From NCBI GenBank assembly GCA_003344405.1, contig NOWV01000364.1, positions 1 to 35,806 of the forward strand: a stretch of DNA of 35,806 nt, given 5' to 3'. Shown here one piece after another: positions 21,886-32,900 of this stretch (position 1 is its first letter; the number at the start of each line of letters is the position of its first letter). The stretch comes from Trichoplax sp. H2. Its lineage: Eukaryota > Placozoa > Uniplacotomia > Trichoplacea. Position numbers and translations under genes: made by a program. The notes beneath the pieces are model-generated. The model had not been told where the DNA came from. It ran no database searches and saw only the letters and a list, made by a program, of their open reading frames with translations.

Positions 21886-22331
21886 CTAATAGTCTATACG
21901 CTCCAATTTTAAATATCGATCGTCATATTTTGTGTCGGTATCAATTATCGTAAAATCCAAGAACACTTCCAATGCAAGACTTTTCCAATTTAAGACATTG
22001 GCATTTTCGTCATAATCATCTTCGACATTAATTATCGGTAAGAAATAAATAACAACTCGAGTATAAGATCGACTCGCTTGTACATTGGAAAGTAATCTAG
22101 AAAAAATTATTATTGGCTGCTATCCAACTCAATTTTTTTTCTTTACAATCGCTGAGGTTTTTTAGGCAAAATAATTGAAATTGAAATATAATGTATTGAT
22201 ATGGTTGAACATCCCCCCAAACAAATTATTATCATTCCTGACAGGATTGAAAGGATATAAAAGAAATTAAATTCTTCGTAGAAAGAAAAGAAGAATTTAC
22301 AAACATATTCAATTGTAAATAAGATTTTATT
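21886..22331 (-). CDS. unrecognised membrane-protein gene, last two exons
   Basis: Exon 22147-22331 starts after a TGTAG acceptor and encodes a hydrophobic segment (FYILSILSGMIIICLGG) flanked by FSFYEEF and LPKKPQR. It ends in phase 2 at donor GTAAAG. A 50-bp intron ends in TTTTCTAG, and exon 21886-22096 restores frame and runs to TAG at 21886. It encodes VVIYFLPIINVEDDYDE, then NWKSLALEVFLDF and a charged end. Composition and phase agreement argue for real coding sequence; the frame has no early ATG, so it escapes simple ORF finding. Upstream exons may lie at 22400-22900 (for example KLLLPIKKIRQQDRWTTIF on the minus strand near 22755-22815), but I could not join them. Its stop lies 136 bp from the start of the GPCR on the same strand. 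Family unknown. Confidence 0.5.
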
Positions 22332-24119
22332 CTACAATTCAATGAAAATTGGATATAAAGAACATGTTTTTTTATTCTTTTAAAGTTCAACTATTCTTCC
22401 TACCCCAATGGAGAATAATGATCTGAAAGTCAGATTAAGATAGGCCTAAGTAGATTAAGAATAAGTTATTTTCTTATCAAAAGAAATGCCGACGAAAGTA
22501 TATCAATAAGTCACAAGATCGTCTTGTTCACGTTATCATGGTCGAAATTTATTATGTTCAATTGTTTAAGTCATGTTTTATTCCATTTCATAATAAAATT
22601 GCTTAAAAGAAGGCAAAAAAAGGCATCAACATAGTACTGTAGGGCTATAATGCGCAATCAATATTGACTCAATTTTCACCAGCGATACGCAATTTGACTT
22701 TTGGAGTTACTATCGTTCATAAAGGGTCGCTAACTCTGTTCATTTACACTTGGAAAATAGTGGTCCATCTATCCTGTTGCCTTATTTTCTTTATTGGCAG
22801 TAGTAATTTAATCCTGGGCAATGTCAATAATAGCACAACCAATAATTCTTTAGGCTTTAATTTATGTTATACCAACCTCACTTTAATTTACTTAATCTTT
22901 TCCATACCAACATGATTACTTTTCTTCACAAGGCAAATGACCCCAATACGAATTGTTATTTTAAAAATATTTTATACAAAATATTTTAATCCTCACCGAA
23001 TAGAGCAAAAGCAACAACAAGTCAATCAGTGAAAAACTTGTCTTATTTAATTAATAGCATAATATTGCGCCCAGCCTTGATCTAGATATATAGAGAAAAT
23101 GCTAACAGTTGACAGTGTTCCACTTCTAGGACTATTTAGAAGGTTAAAGTTGTTTTTTTTATTTTTGTATAAACGAGTACTGTACCGAGTTTACTTGAAG
23201 AACGTGATGGATAAAATTGAAAACAACCAATTGAAAAGATTTCTTTATGGTAAATTTACAACATTCCTATTAAATTTCCTTCTAGAAATAGACATTAAAG
23301 GTGCTTTTATTTCCCCATCTGTTCTACTCAACAAAAGAAACACAAAACAATCTTCTCTTGACATAATTTATTAGTTTACACAGAGATCTTGTCTCTATCA
23401 TAGAAGTTCAAACTCATTTTATGTTTACTTTGACTAATGAAATAAATTTTATCTTCTAATTCTCATCATAATGACATTAAGTAGACTTCTAAAATTATAC
23501 ATAGTATTTGATGTCTCTTACAATGTTCATTCTAGTTGAGTTATTTATTACTATTTCCTTTTACAATGTTCTATAAGCAATTAACCTAATTTTCTTTGTA
23601 GATACCAATTTTATCTAATATGATGGACTGAACACTTCCATTTTTAATATGCCCTTTAGCATTATTGACAGTAAATTAGAAATAAAATAAACATCTATTG
23701 CCAGGATTGCAGCATTAATGAAGTAATTAATTCGATGCAAAGGATCAAGCACCAATAATTCAAACACTTTAGCATTGTTAGTATTTAACATAGTTTGAAA
23801 AATAACACTCAAACTTGTTTATCAATCTTGCATCGTTCAATAACATTAGAATTTTATGACTCATTTTTTAGTATCCCTAAAATCAAATCAATAAACTTCC
23901 TGGAAATAGCGATGACATTTCCTTCATGCCATGGATGAAAGAATAAAACTAATCGAGTACAAATTTATGTTTATAGGCTCCCTACCAATCATTATTATTC
24001 TATATATAGAACAAATAATAACATTATACGGTTTATGTTTATACCTTACGACATTTATTTTAAAAACGATAAATTTAAATACAGCTTAATTTACTTAATA
24101 GGTCAGTTGCAGTCTTGGT
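22332..24119. other. no secure gene; weak open frames
   Basis: Holds a plus-strand 91-codon frame with an ATG at 23099 (hydrophobic and basic, FRRLKLFFLFLYKR) and a minus-strand frame at 23615-23812 with a membrane-like span. Neither has a recognisable family or a convincing splice partner. Part of the stretch probably contains upstream exons of the gene ending at 21886. Confidence 0.3.
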
Positions 24120-25190
24120 CAATTTCCTGAAATACTCGAATCGATCAAGGATCGCTAAACCTTAACATAACATTGTCGATATGAAGAAAGACGATAATGA
24201 ATACAAGATCAATTTTCTTGCAGCTAGTTGAATTTCTCGTATCTGACAGAGATCTCTAAATCTAACATGGTATTGATGATGAAGAAAAAGCGATACTAGA
24301 TGACAGCTCAATGCATGTTATCATTCACCTTCTTGAAATTCTCATATATGTCAGAGATCTATGAATCTAACATAGATCGATGATGAAGGAAATACAGTGC
24401 TAGTTGGGAGACCAATACATATTTTCATTCACCTTCTTGAAGTTCTCGTATCGATCAAGCGTTACTAGATTTGACCTACTATCGATCATGTAATTAAAGG
24501 CGATACTAGCTAGGAAATCAGTATTCAGTAGCCTTTCTGAAATTCTCGTATCTGTCAGAGATCTGAGAATCTAAAATACCGTCGATGATATAGGAAAGGT
24601 GATACTTGATAGAAGATTAACATAGTATTTGTTCACCTTGTTGAAATTCTCGTATCGTACATAGCTCGCTGATCCCTAACATATCATCCATGATCTAAGG
24701 CAATACTGGATAGGGTATCAGTTCTTATTCACCTTTATGAAATTCTAAAATCTGTCAGAAATCATTGAATCCAACATACCATCGATAATGAACACGATAC
24801 TAGATAGGAGCTCAATTTTCGTTCAACTTCTTGAAATTGTTAGAAACGATGATACTAGACAGGAGATCAATGTGTGTTCTCCTTCTCATATCGATCAGCG
24901 ATCTCTGAATCTAAAATACCATAGATAATATTAGAAAAGGTGATACTAGATGGGAGGTCAATGTTTGCTCTCCTTCTTGAAATTTTCATATAGATCAGCG
25001 ATCTATGAACCTAATAGACCATGGATAAAATAAGGAATGGCGATACTAGATAGGAGATCAAGTTTGTTCACCTTCTTTAAATTCTTATATCTACCAGGTA
25101 GATCTTAGCCTAAAATACTATTGATGATACGCTACAGATACAGTATAAGGAAAGGTGGTGCTGAATAGGAGATCAATATTCGGTTAGAAG
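24120..25190. repeat. degenerate ~100-bp minisatellite, about 11 units
   Basis: The core TGAAATTCTCGTATC recurs about every 90-108 bp (units near 24127, 24229, 24333, 24434, 24536, 24641, 24737, 24831, 24886, 24979, 25077). In each unit it is followed by a GATCTCTGAATCTAACAT block, an ATCGATGATGAAG block, GCGATACTAGATAGGAGATCA and a TTCACCTTCT end. The unit near 24831 is shortened to about 55 bp by a deletion. Frequent small indels, many not multiples of three, argue against a protein repeat. Confidence 0.9.
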
Positions 25191-25794
25191 AGCATATCCT
25201 AATTGCTAAGGCTTCCTATATGATCGATAAATATCATGGAATGGAAGCTACTATGTTATAGACGAAATGGCTATATTTGCTATTTGCCTGAAGGTCGATA
25301 CTAAAGAATTGGCATTGGGTAACAACGACGCAAAATTAGAAATTCTCCTTATTATCATGCTGAAAAGCATACAATACCTATTTTTGGAATAGAAAATAGT
25401 GCGTCAAAGTAAAATGAAACGGACATCTTCTTGCATCAAACAACAACCAAGCAGAGCATTATCTACACACTAGAAAGATTCTGAAATGCATAGAAGAAAA
25501 TCAAATTCGCTTAATATCTTTCTACTGATTGGAAGTGGAGATCGGGTTAATTTTATAAATCAGAATATTCTACATATATGCACATTTTGTAGATTTTATG
25601 AATTGTTAGCACGATTGATTCCATTTAGTTTTCTTGAGTAAACAAAAATTTCACAAAAGAGGGGTAGTTATTACGATTTTGTCAACATTCTTTTAATAAA
25701 ATCTGTTTTCAAGATGTACAATTTTCCTCTTTCACCAAGAATTAGAAATGTACTAGGAGCAGATAGCGCGAAATAATAAAATCAAGCCTAATTT
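25191..25794. other. no secure gene
   Basis: Flank between the minisatellite and the split membrane-protein frame. A plus-strand frame of about 50 codons near 25235-25390 (DEMAIFAICLKVDTKELALG) is mildly coding-like but has no start, splice partner or family match. Nothing else seen. Confidence 0.3.
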
Positions 25795-26393
25795 TTAAAG
25801 TACCACGGTAACCTTTAATATTATGTTAATGAAATCAACGCTTGGAGCGAAATTAAAATACAAGCCATATAATAAGTTGTCGATTAATGAGTAAATCAGG
25901 TCTATATATGTCAGGATCTTCAATGTAATATTAAACAAATCATCATTCAATCGATCAATTTTAATCAGAAATGGGCGTAAACAGCTATATGTTTCACCTA
26001 CACATAGATAAAAAAAGATTTTAGTGAAGCAGAGAATGCCAAATTGGTCTTTATAGGTATTGTAAGGGTTAATAATACCACTATTAAAGATGCAGTCCTT
26101 AATATCTTGTACACATAGGATACTTCTTACAAAAAAGAAACATCAACCTCAGCATTCATAGGAATAGCAAATAAACAACCTAACGAAGCATAAACTAGAT
26201 AGGTAATTGAAATTCCAATACAGAGAAGCAAAACGTATAAAATATAAATAATAGCAATTGCAAAAATTTTCCAAAGGAAACTGGCGACTAGTTGGTTAGC
26301 ACCTGAATTCCAGCCAAATTTAAAATGAGAATAGGTATCCGTAGTGTTACCGCGGAATAACAGACTGTCGGGGTTATGAAAATCGTCGCTCAT
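25795..26393 (-). pseudogene. membrane-protein gene split by a -1 frame change
   Basis: From the ATG at 26393 (MSDDFHNP) the frame runs through a long membrane segment (AIAIIYILYVLLLCIGISI) and a further hydrophobic stretch to a TAA at 26127. From the same point the -1 frame is open for another ~110 codons (RSILCVQDIKDCIFN, then IINPYNTYKDQFGILCFTK and a final hydrophobic segment) to TAA at 25795. The switch falls on TCTTTTTTGTAA, that is T-TTT-TTG at 26130-26136. Joined through one shift it would be about 199 residues with three or so spans. A lost base in the T run (sequencing or decay) is the simplest cause; programmed slippage is possible. Family unknown. A splice is unlikely because no acceptor of sensible distance and phase follows the GTAAGA. 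Confidence 0.5.
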
Positions 26394-27304
26394 TGAGCTG
26401 CAGATGGATTTATAATACACTTTTTAACAAAAATCTAAATCATAAATTAAACTAAGATCTTTTCAAAGGCTTTTTACGAAAATTAATATTCAATAGTTCA
26501 TAATTAAAATACTATATTTAAATTATGTCAACTTCAATATCAATGTTATATCCTATGTACGGTACTAAGGCATACAGCTGTGAATAACAGCACCGCTAAG
26601 CACTATTTTTAATACTTTAGACGGTAAACAGAGCTTCAATGTTCTACAACAATCATCAAATGCTAATCTATTTTAACTAGAGTTTCCTTAAATTTTATGC
26701 TTTCAATTTTAAATCGTAAGGTACTACACCATCAACGATAACAAAAGACAATTAAAATCAAAGATAAGCAAAGATATAAAATATCAATTTTTCGAAATTA
26801 TTGTATTCATCCTTAATTGCTCAATTTATATTTTATTTAGCTCTCTAGCTAAATAAAAAAACGAACCGTTATATATTTACTTTATAGATTAGCTCCTATT
26901 TAATCAATTTTAAGTTTGATAGTCAATCTCGTAGAAATTTGTAGTTGTTTTAGACAGCTGATAAGAGCAAATTATTAGTAATTGAATAAGCACTATAAAT
27001 GTTGTAAATATCAAAGGGTACAAGCCAATAATTGGGTTCATAATTTTAACTTCATTTTACAGGCCTCAGCTTGCAACAAAGGTCAGTTCTATCAACAGTG
27101 CTGATTGCGGAGGAATTGGGAGAACTGCTAATATGCGTACAGTAAAGGATCAAATACAATCTTGCTCATCATAATCCGAAGTATAAGTAAGTATTAAGAA
27201 ACGATAGCTGAATTACCCGGATAATTGTAAATGGCTCCTTTAGCTATACCATAGAGACAATATATACAAAATCTTTTGAAGCTGAAAACACTGCCATAAC
27301 ATAC
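26394..27304. other. no gene seen
   Basis: AT-rich flank. The promoter of the split membrane-protein gene should lie just above 26393, but no motif stands out. No coding signal that I can support. Confidence 0.35.
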
Positions 27305-27409
27305 CGTATTAGGGTTGGTATGTAAATAAACATTTGAAGATTTTCCTGAAATAACTTTTACTGGCCCATTTTCTAATACGTTTATAATTGTTATTTTTTT
27401 TTGCGGCAT
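27305..27409 (-). CDS. possible first exon of an unidentified gene
   Basis: An ATG at 27409 opens a coding-like frame (MPQKKITIINVLENGPVKV) that meets a strong donor, GTATGT, after 35 codons in phase 0. Past the donor the frame becomes cysteine- and tyrosine-rich and less convincing. No following exon was identified on the minus strand, so the gene is not named. Confidence 0.3.
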
Positions 27410-27882
27410 GTTAATGCTAACTACATTTTACTATTTACGTAATCATTAGTATCATATAGTATTGTTAACTGAAGCATTACCGCATAAGATTCAGATAAGG
27501 TTTATACAGTAAGTTCTTTAAAGTTATAAATTTGACTAGCGGTTCCAATTTTGACGAGCTTAATCGTCGAGCGACGTCGTGCATTCATTCCTTTCGATAT
27601 TATAGATTTTGGTATAATTTCTTATCATTTTACGGTACTGCACTCTAATATGAGCAAGGTATGGCACTATATTAATAGTTTACCTATATGAAATTATAAC
27701 TTCAAGGTCCATGAAATTCTCTGAATTTTTCAGTGCATTTCTAACATTGCCAGGCTCACATTGGATATGATGTTTAGGAACAGAGCAGACACTCATTTAC
27801 ATTGTAGATCTAACGTTTAATTACTGTATATTTAAAGCGGATATAGTTGAAAGATTAAATTACTATGTAATTATGGTGCTAT
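27410..27882. other. no gene seen
   Basis: AT-rich sequence without recognisable coding or RNA features. Confidence 0.35.
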
Positions 27883-29320
27883 GTGGTTCAGTTATCAACA
27901 CAAGCTATTGTTTCGAGTCAAAGTAGCGCTAACAAAGTAATACTGCGACAGAGGGCCATAAAATGGATTGACTATAGATTATGTAACCGAAATAATGACT
28001 TCTCTCTCCTGCAGAGGACCAGGCAATTGCGATATCCTTATAATAGTTCATGCAAATCAGGATTTTCTGATGTTTACTTGACTTTACGATATCATCCGAA
28101 TTCCAAAATAGATTACATCATATCAAAATGTCCATTAACAAATTTAGATATTGAAGTAAGAGAAGAGGTTTTTAATCATGCAAATCTCAGAAAAAGTATA
28201 GGGAATTGATCGCTATTGATTATTACGAAAAAAGTTTTGAAAGAAGTTTAATCCTTCTCACTGAATTGAATAACTATCGTTGGCTATTCCCATATTTCTT
28301 TACATATCAATCTATGTTATCCGCAGAACAGGAAAATAAGGCGCATAACAGAATCGCAGTAAAAATTGAGTCTACTGTTATTGAATGAAGCATCCATGAG
28401 ATTAAGTAGAAGGTGGAAGTCACAGTTGAATAATGAGGAGGAATCGATGATGGAAGATTATCGGATTATGTTTTTCTGATACTATTAATCATATATTGTA
28501 TACCATCATAATCGATCAGATACAAGAGTAACTAGCTTTTTCGCGTGTATGTCAGAGCTAGATCCGACAAACTATGCTTAAACATTTTTGAAGCGATACC
28601 GTAAAATTCTTGAATATACACTGTAAATTAAAATATGCAATTGAATTGAATTTCGAGTCATGGGAATTTAGTGCACTAAATTTTTTTAAATCTGACACCG
28701 ATAAAGTACGATTCGAGAATCAAAAAAATTATATAAGAACGTAAGACATAAAGGACATTCATATTTATTTCTATTTATGCGAATACTAGTCGGAGGTAAA
28801 CAAATGGTAAATGCTTATACTTTTACATGTGAGTTACCAGCACTTTTCTACACGCTGAATTCTCGAAGTGATAGTATAGCACGCATATACGTAGTTCCTT
28901 TTTTCCATCTGGTATTACAAAAAATCGACCACTACTTTAAGTATCTAGAAACTTACAAGACAGAATACAATTTTATTGCGTGACTACTGTATTAGGCAAT
29001 TGGAAGAGAAATCAAAAGATGTGTCAATTACAGTGTCGTAAAAGAAGCAGATAAAGAATACTACGTATAATTATTTATTTACAAGAACACTATATGATTC
29101 AATAGATACAAATAAGGTAATAATTGCATCATGTAACTATAAGATTATTCATGCAAAGGTCAAAATACGAGTACAAGGGTCACAGAGCGATAGAATTGAA
29201 AAACAAATGCTCATACGTTGCGATTTTCGTCGCCATGATATTCATCTACTCTTGGTAGAAAATTCTATTCTAGAAAATAATATCACGTGTTATCATATTA
29301 CTTATGTGCAGATAATGTAG
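27883..29320 (+). pseudogene. coding-like block with broken or spliced frames, unidentified
   Basis: Successive plus-strand segments look like protein but change frame: 27883-28209 (SDVYLTLRYHPNSKIDYIIS, ending SIGN), about 28196-28388 (RELIAIDYYEKSFERSLILL, then FFTYQSMLSAEQENKAHNR), about 28388-28480 (RLSRRWKSQLNNEEESMMED), 28777-28983 (MVNAYTFTCELPALFYTLNS, YFKYLETYKTEYNF) and about 29042-29320 (TLYDSIDTNKVII, QMLIRCDFRRHDIHLLLVEN). The first three abut with no room for introns, so frameshifts are the better explanation there. This is either a decayed gene or one with several sequence errors. I do not recognise the family. Confidence 0.45.
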
Positions 29321-29978
29321 AGTATGCTAGTATGAGATCTATCCAACCTTGTAATAATATAATATATTAGCCTATGATTAAATCATAGAGACAGGGTAGA
29401 AACCTATGGAACAGATTATGATTTTTTCTGTGTATTACAAGTGCAGTAGATAGATAACTATGATATGCTCTATAATTGGGATATTATAGATTCGATCTAC
29501 GCACGAGTATATATGATTGCATGTATTATTTGGGATTTCTATTAGGAAAAAAGTGATACCATCGTGAAAAGTAATTATTTTAACTCCTTAGATGCATGTG
29601 TCATAGTTTAATTCGTTAAGAGTAAAAAATTTTCTGATTGCCTGGTGTGATATATTCCTTGCAATTCGGAACTGTAGTAACATTCTATTGAACACTGAAC
29701 ATTTGTGGCATAACTGCTTTGAAAACCTTGAAGGAGAAGACTGCCTAGTAACCATTTCTTTAATTATTTTAAAGATTCAATTTAACACATTTGTTGTCAA
29801 ACGGCCATAGTACTGTCGGTATACTAAACAGTTTCATTTTTTAACTAATTTAGTATAGGAAATTTAGCAGAAATAAGTCACCAACTTACTTTTTCGTTAA
29901 TTAATTACTGTCAGTAGTCAATCATCCTGCTTGTTTCGCTTGAATTAAGATCAAGCCTAGTATTATCTTAATTTAGAG
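29321..29978. other. upstream region of the acyltransferase gene
   Basis: No coding signal. It should contain the promoter and 5' untranslated region of the gene starting at 29979; no TATA box or initiator can be singled out in such AT-rich sequence. Confidence 0.35.
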
Positions 29979-32900
29979 ATGCCTTCTGAAACTACCTTTT
30001 GCTTCGAGGACCATCTACCAAGATTCCCTGTACCAGATTTTAAAGACACTCTAAAAAGATACTTGGCCTCTGCTCGTATAATTGTCAGCGACAAGCAATA
30101 TAAAAAGACAGAAGCACTCGTTAAAGAATTTGGCAAACAAGGAGGAATCGGCGAGCAGCTTCACGAAGCTATTGTAGAAAGAGCAAAGACTACTGATAAT
30201 TGGGTTAGTTTTACTGTACCTTGTAAAAATTTTCTTTTCTGTAATTCCATATATTCAATTTTATTCTATATTATGACATCTATTTCTTACCTTCGCTCAG
30301 CAAATATGACTAGATTAAATCAAGTAGGTGCGGTAGTATTTGACTAATACCCAATGTAGCTATCTAAACATTAGTACGTAGTTGTCAATATGTTTAAGCA
30401 TTAAGAAGTTTCAATTTTTTTAACTTTATTTGGCCGAGTGGTTAGCGTATTATACTTTAATCGACTATTCTATTGCTCGGCTATGCACCATTTAATTATA
30501 AAAAGCAGCCCAGTAATACCCGTCGTATATGGGATACACTTAAAGCTTACGGTCCATTCAGATCTAATTGATCAACTTAATTCAAACTGACAAAGCTCAT
30601 TACCCGCAATCTAAACCTAGTTTCTCATCGGAGAAATAGCTCGTTAATCCTCGTAGAGTATGTTAATTAAATTTTCAGCTCTAAATAAGTTTTTAAATCT
30701 TCTTCAACAAGCGATAGACGGACTTTTAGGTCACATTTTGTACTATATTATTTGATTGTGCCCGTGATCTGAAGAATAATTTGTATTAGCAAGTGTAGGA
30801 AAAATTGAATTTTGATTTCGAAATATACAACTAACATGTATAGACACGATTTATTATTGACCAGCAGTGCAATCCGTACATAATGAACGAAAACAGCTTC
30901 CGTATGCCCATTCACTGATATAAACTCTATGTATTTAGAACTGATTGCCATATATGTCAATTCATAATGTTTTGATTAATCAGGAAAATACTCGACCGGT
31001 GTAAAGGCCAATTTTTAAACTTATCTCCGTTCAATTCTAGAGAATTCTATGTTGCAATGCTATATGCAACTACGCCACCAAGCACAATTTTCTTGTTTTT
31101 GCAATAAGAAATAAAAAAATATATTATGTAAATGTGGTATTAGACTGTAGATTATATTCTTTCACCGATTCTACAAACGCAATAGTTCGTGTAGTCTCTT
31201 AAATGATTCTAGTGCAGATGACTATAAATAATACAGTATTGAGTTACTATTAAGGTTAGAGAAAAAAACAGAACTGCACATTATAAACATCTTGTTATAG
31301 TTAGAATATCGTACTTTGACTGGTAGATATAAATGCCTATGAAAATACTGTAGTCGTTTCCATATTGTACTAATGATGGCTCGCGGTAAAATATTTATAA
31401 TCTGACTACGTACAACATAAAGTAAAATGTAGCTATGCTGATTGTAGCTACGAATCCTATGGAAACTATAAGAGTATACGACATTAGATTATTTGATAGT
31501 TGTTACTAGAAGTCTTTCAATATTCTTATTTGGCTACAGCAGAGCTACATGTAGTTATTCCTCGTATTTGATCTAAAGTTCTAATGTTCTACTAGCTTAA
31601 AATTTTGGTGATCGAATTTTATCAAATTTTATTATAATTAGTCTTTAGTAATAAAGCGTTGATCCATTCGCACGCAAAGTAACCAATAGTATATAATATT
31701 TATCATAGGAATAAATTTTACCTATTTCCTTTTCTACTTAATATCATAGTTAACTGATTGGTGGACAAAGTACGTTTATTTAAAGCCAAGAGAGTCGATT
31801 GTACTGAACATCTCAGTTGCCACTATTGCTGGGTATGAACCTGTCCAGTCAGAAGATGACTATATTACGTAAGGATTAGAAGATCAAGAAGGCGATTGCA
31901 TGTTTTAGTTCCGGCTATAATTGTCGTCTCTCTAAGAAAGATATTACATTCTCTTTTTTAAATTAGTCTGGCGGCTAAAGCAGCTGTTGCTACAGCGACA
32001 TATTATTGGCAAATTTACCAGTAAGTGCTTAAAGTTTACATATTTTTGATAAATTAATATTGCTGTTTTACAGCAATACAAATCTAACTATTCTAACGAT
32101 GATGCTTGTATAGGGTTTGATTTAAACAGAGTCGATCTTAGCACTGTATAAGTGATAGACTTTATTACAGTAAACTAATTGCTATATAAAGGCACACAGA
32201 GTATACGGTAGGATGTGTGTATTCGAAATGCCATCGTAAGATACTGTAATATAAACTATAAGTTTATAATGTAACTAGTGGAAATAACTACCTGAAGAGA
32301 TGATGGATACATCGCTTTTATACTAGTCGTTTACTATACCACTGATCATCGTTAGATATAAAAGGAGTCTTTGTGACTTTAAATTAGATGAAAAATTATA
32401 GTATCAATAGAATATTTTACAGTCAAAGCTATGCATATAGGCATCATTATCTACAAAGTAATGAAGGAAATAGAATGCGCTGTAAGATATATAGAAAGAC
32501 ACTGTATACAGTACAATATCTTAGAATAATAATCTTATTTAGAACTAGCATCATGACATCCTGACCAACACAATATAATCGACGAATATAATTTCTGTCC
32601 ATTTTATGCTTTCGTTTTAGCCAAACTTTACCAGTAAATAAATCCGGTGGAGCACCACTTGCTATGTTCCAGAGCATGAACTTATTTGGTAGTAGTAGAA
32701 TTCCTAAGCATAGTATAGATGAATTTACACCGCGAAATCTGGACGATGAGCCATCATCAGACTTAATTATTTCTCACAACAATCAGGTATGTGGTACCGT
32801 AGGATTCTATAGTAATTTACAGTATAAAGTAAAAATAATTATAATCAACTGCTTAATTACGGCACTCTCCGAATGCAGTGCGAAATTATTTTAGATTATC

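Noticed and set aside
22664-22915. Plus-strand 83-codon frame with a hydrophobic segment
   Set aside because: It has no ATG start, no donor or acceptor partner, and competes with a coding-like minus-strand frame in the same place.
24120-25190. The minisatellite as a CRISPR array or coding repeat
   Set aside because: Units are ~100 bp without unique spacers, in a eukaryotic context, and their indels break all frames.
26105-26130. GTAAGA at the frame break as a true splice donor
   Set aside because: The only nearby acceptor would give a ~25-bp intron and the wrong phase, while the -1 frame is already open across the site.
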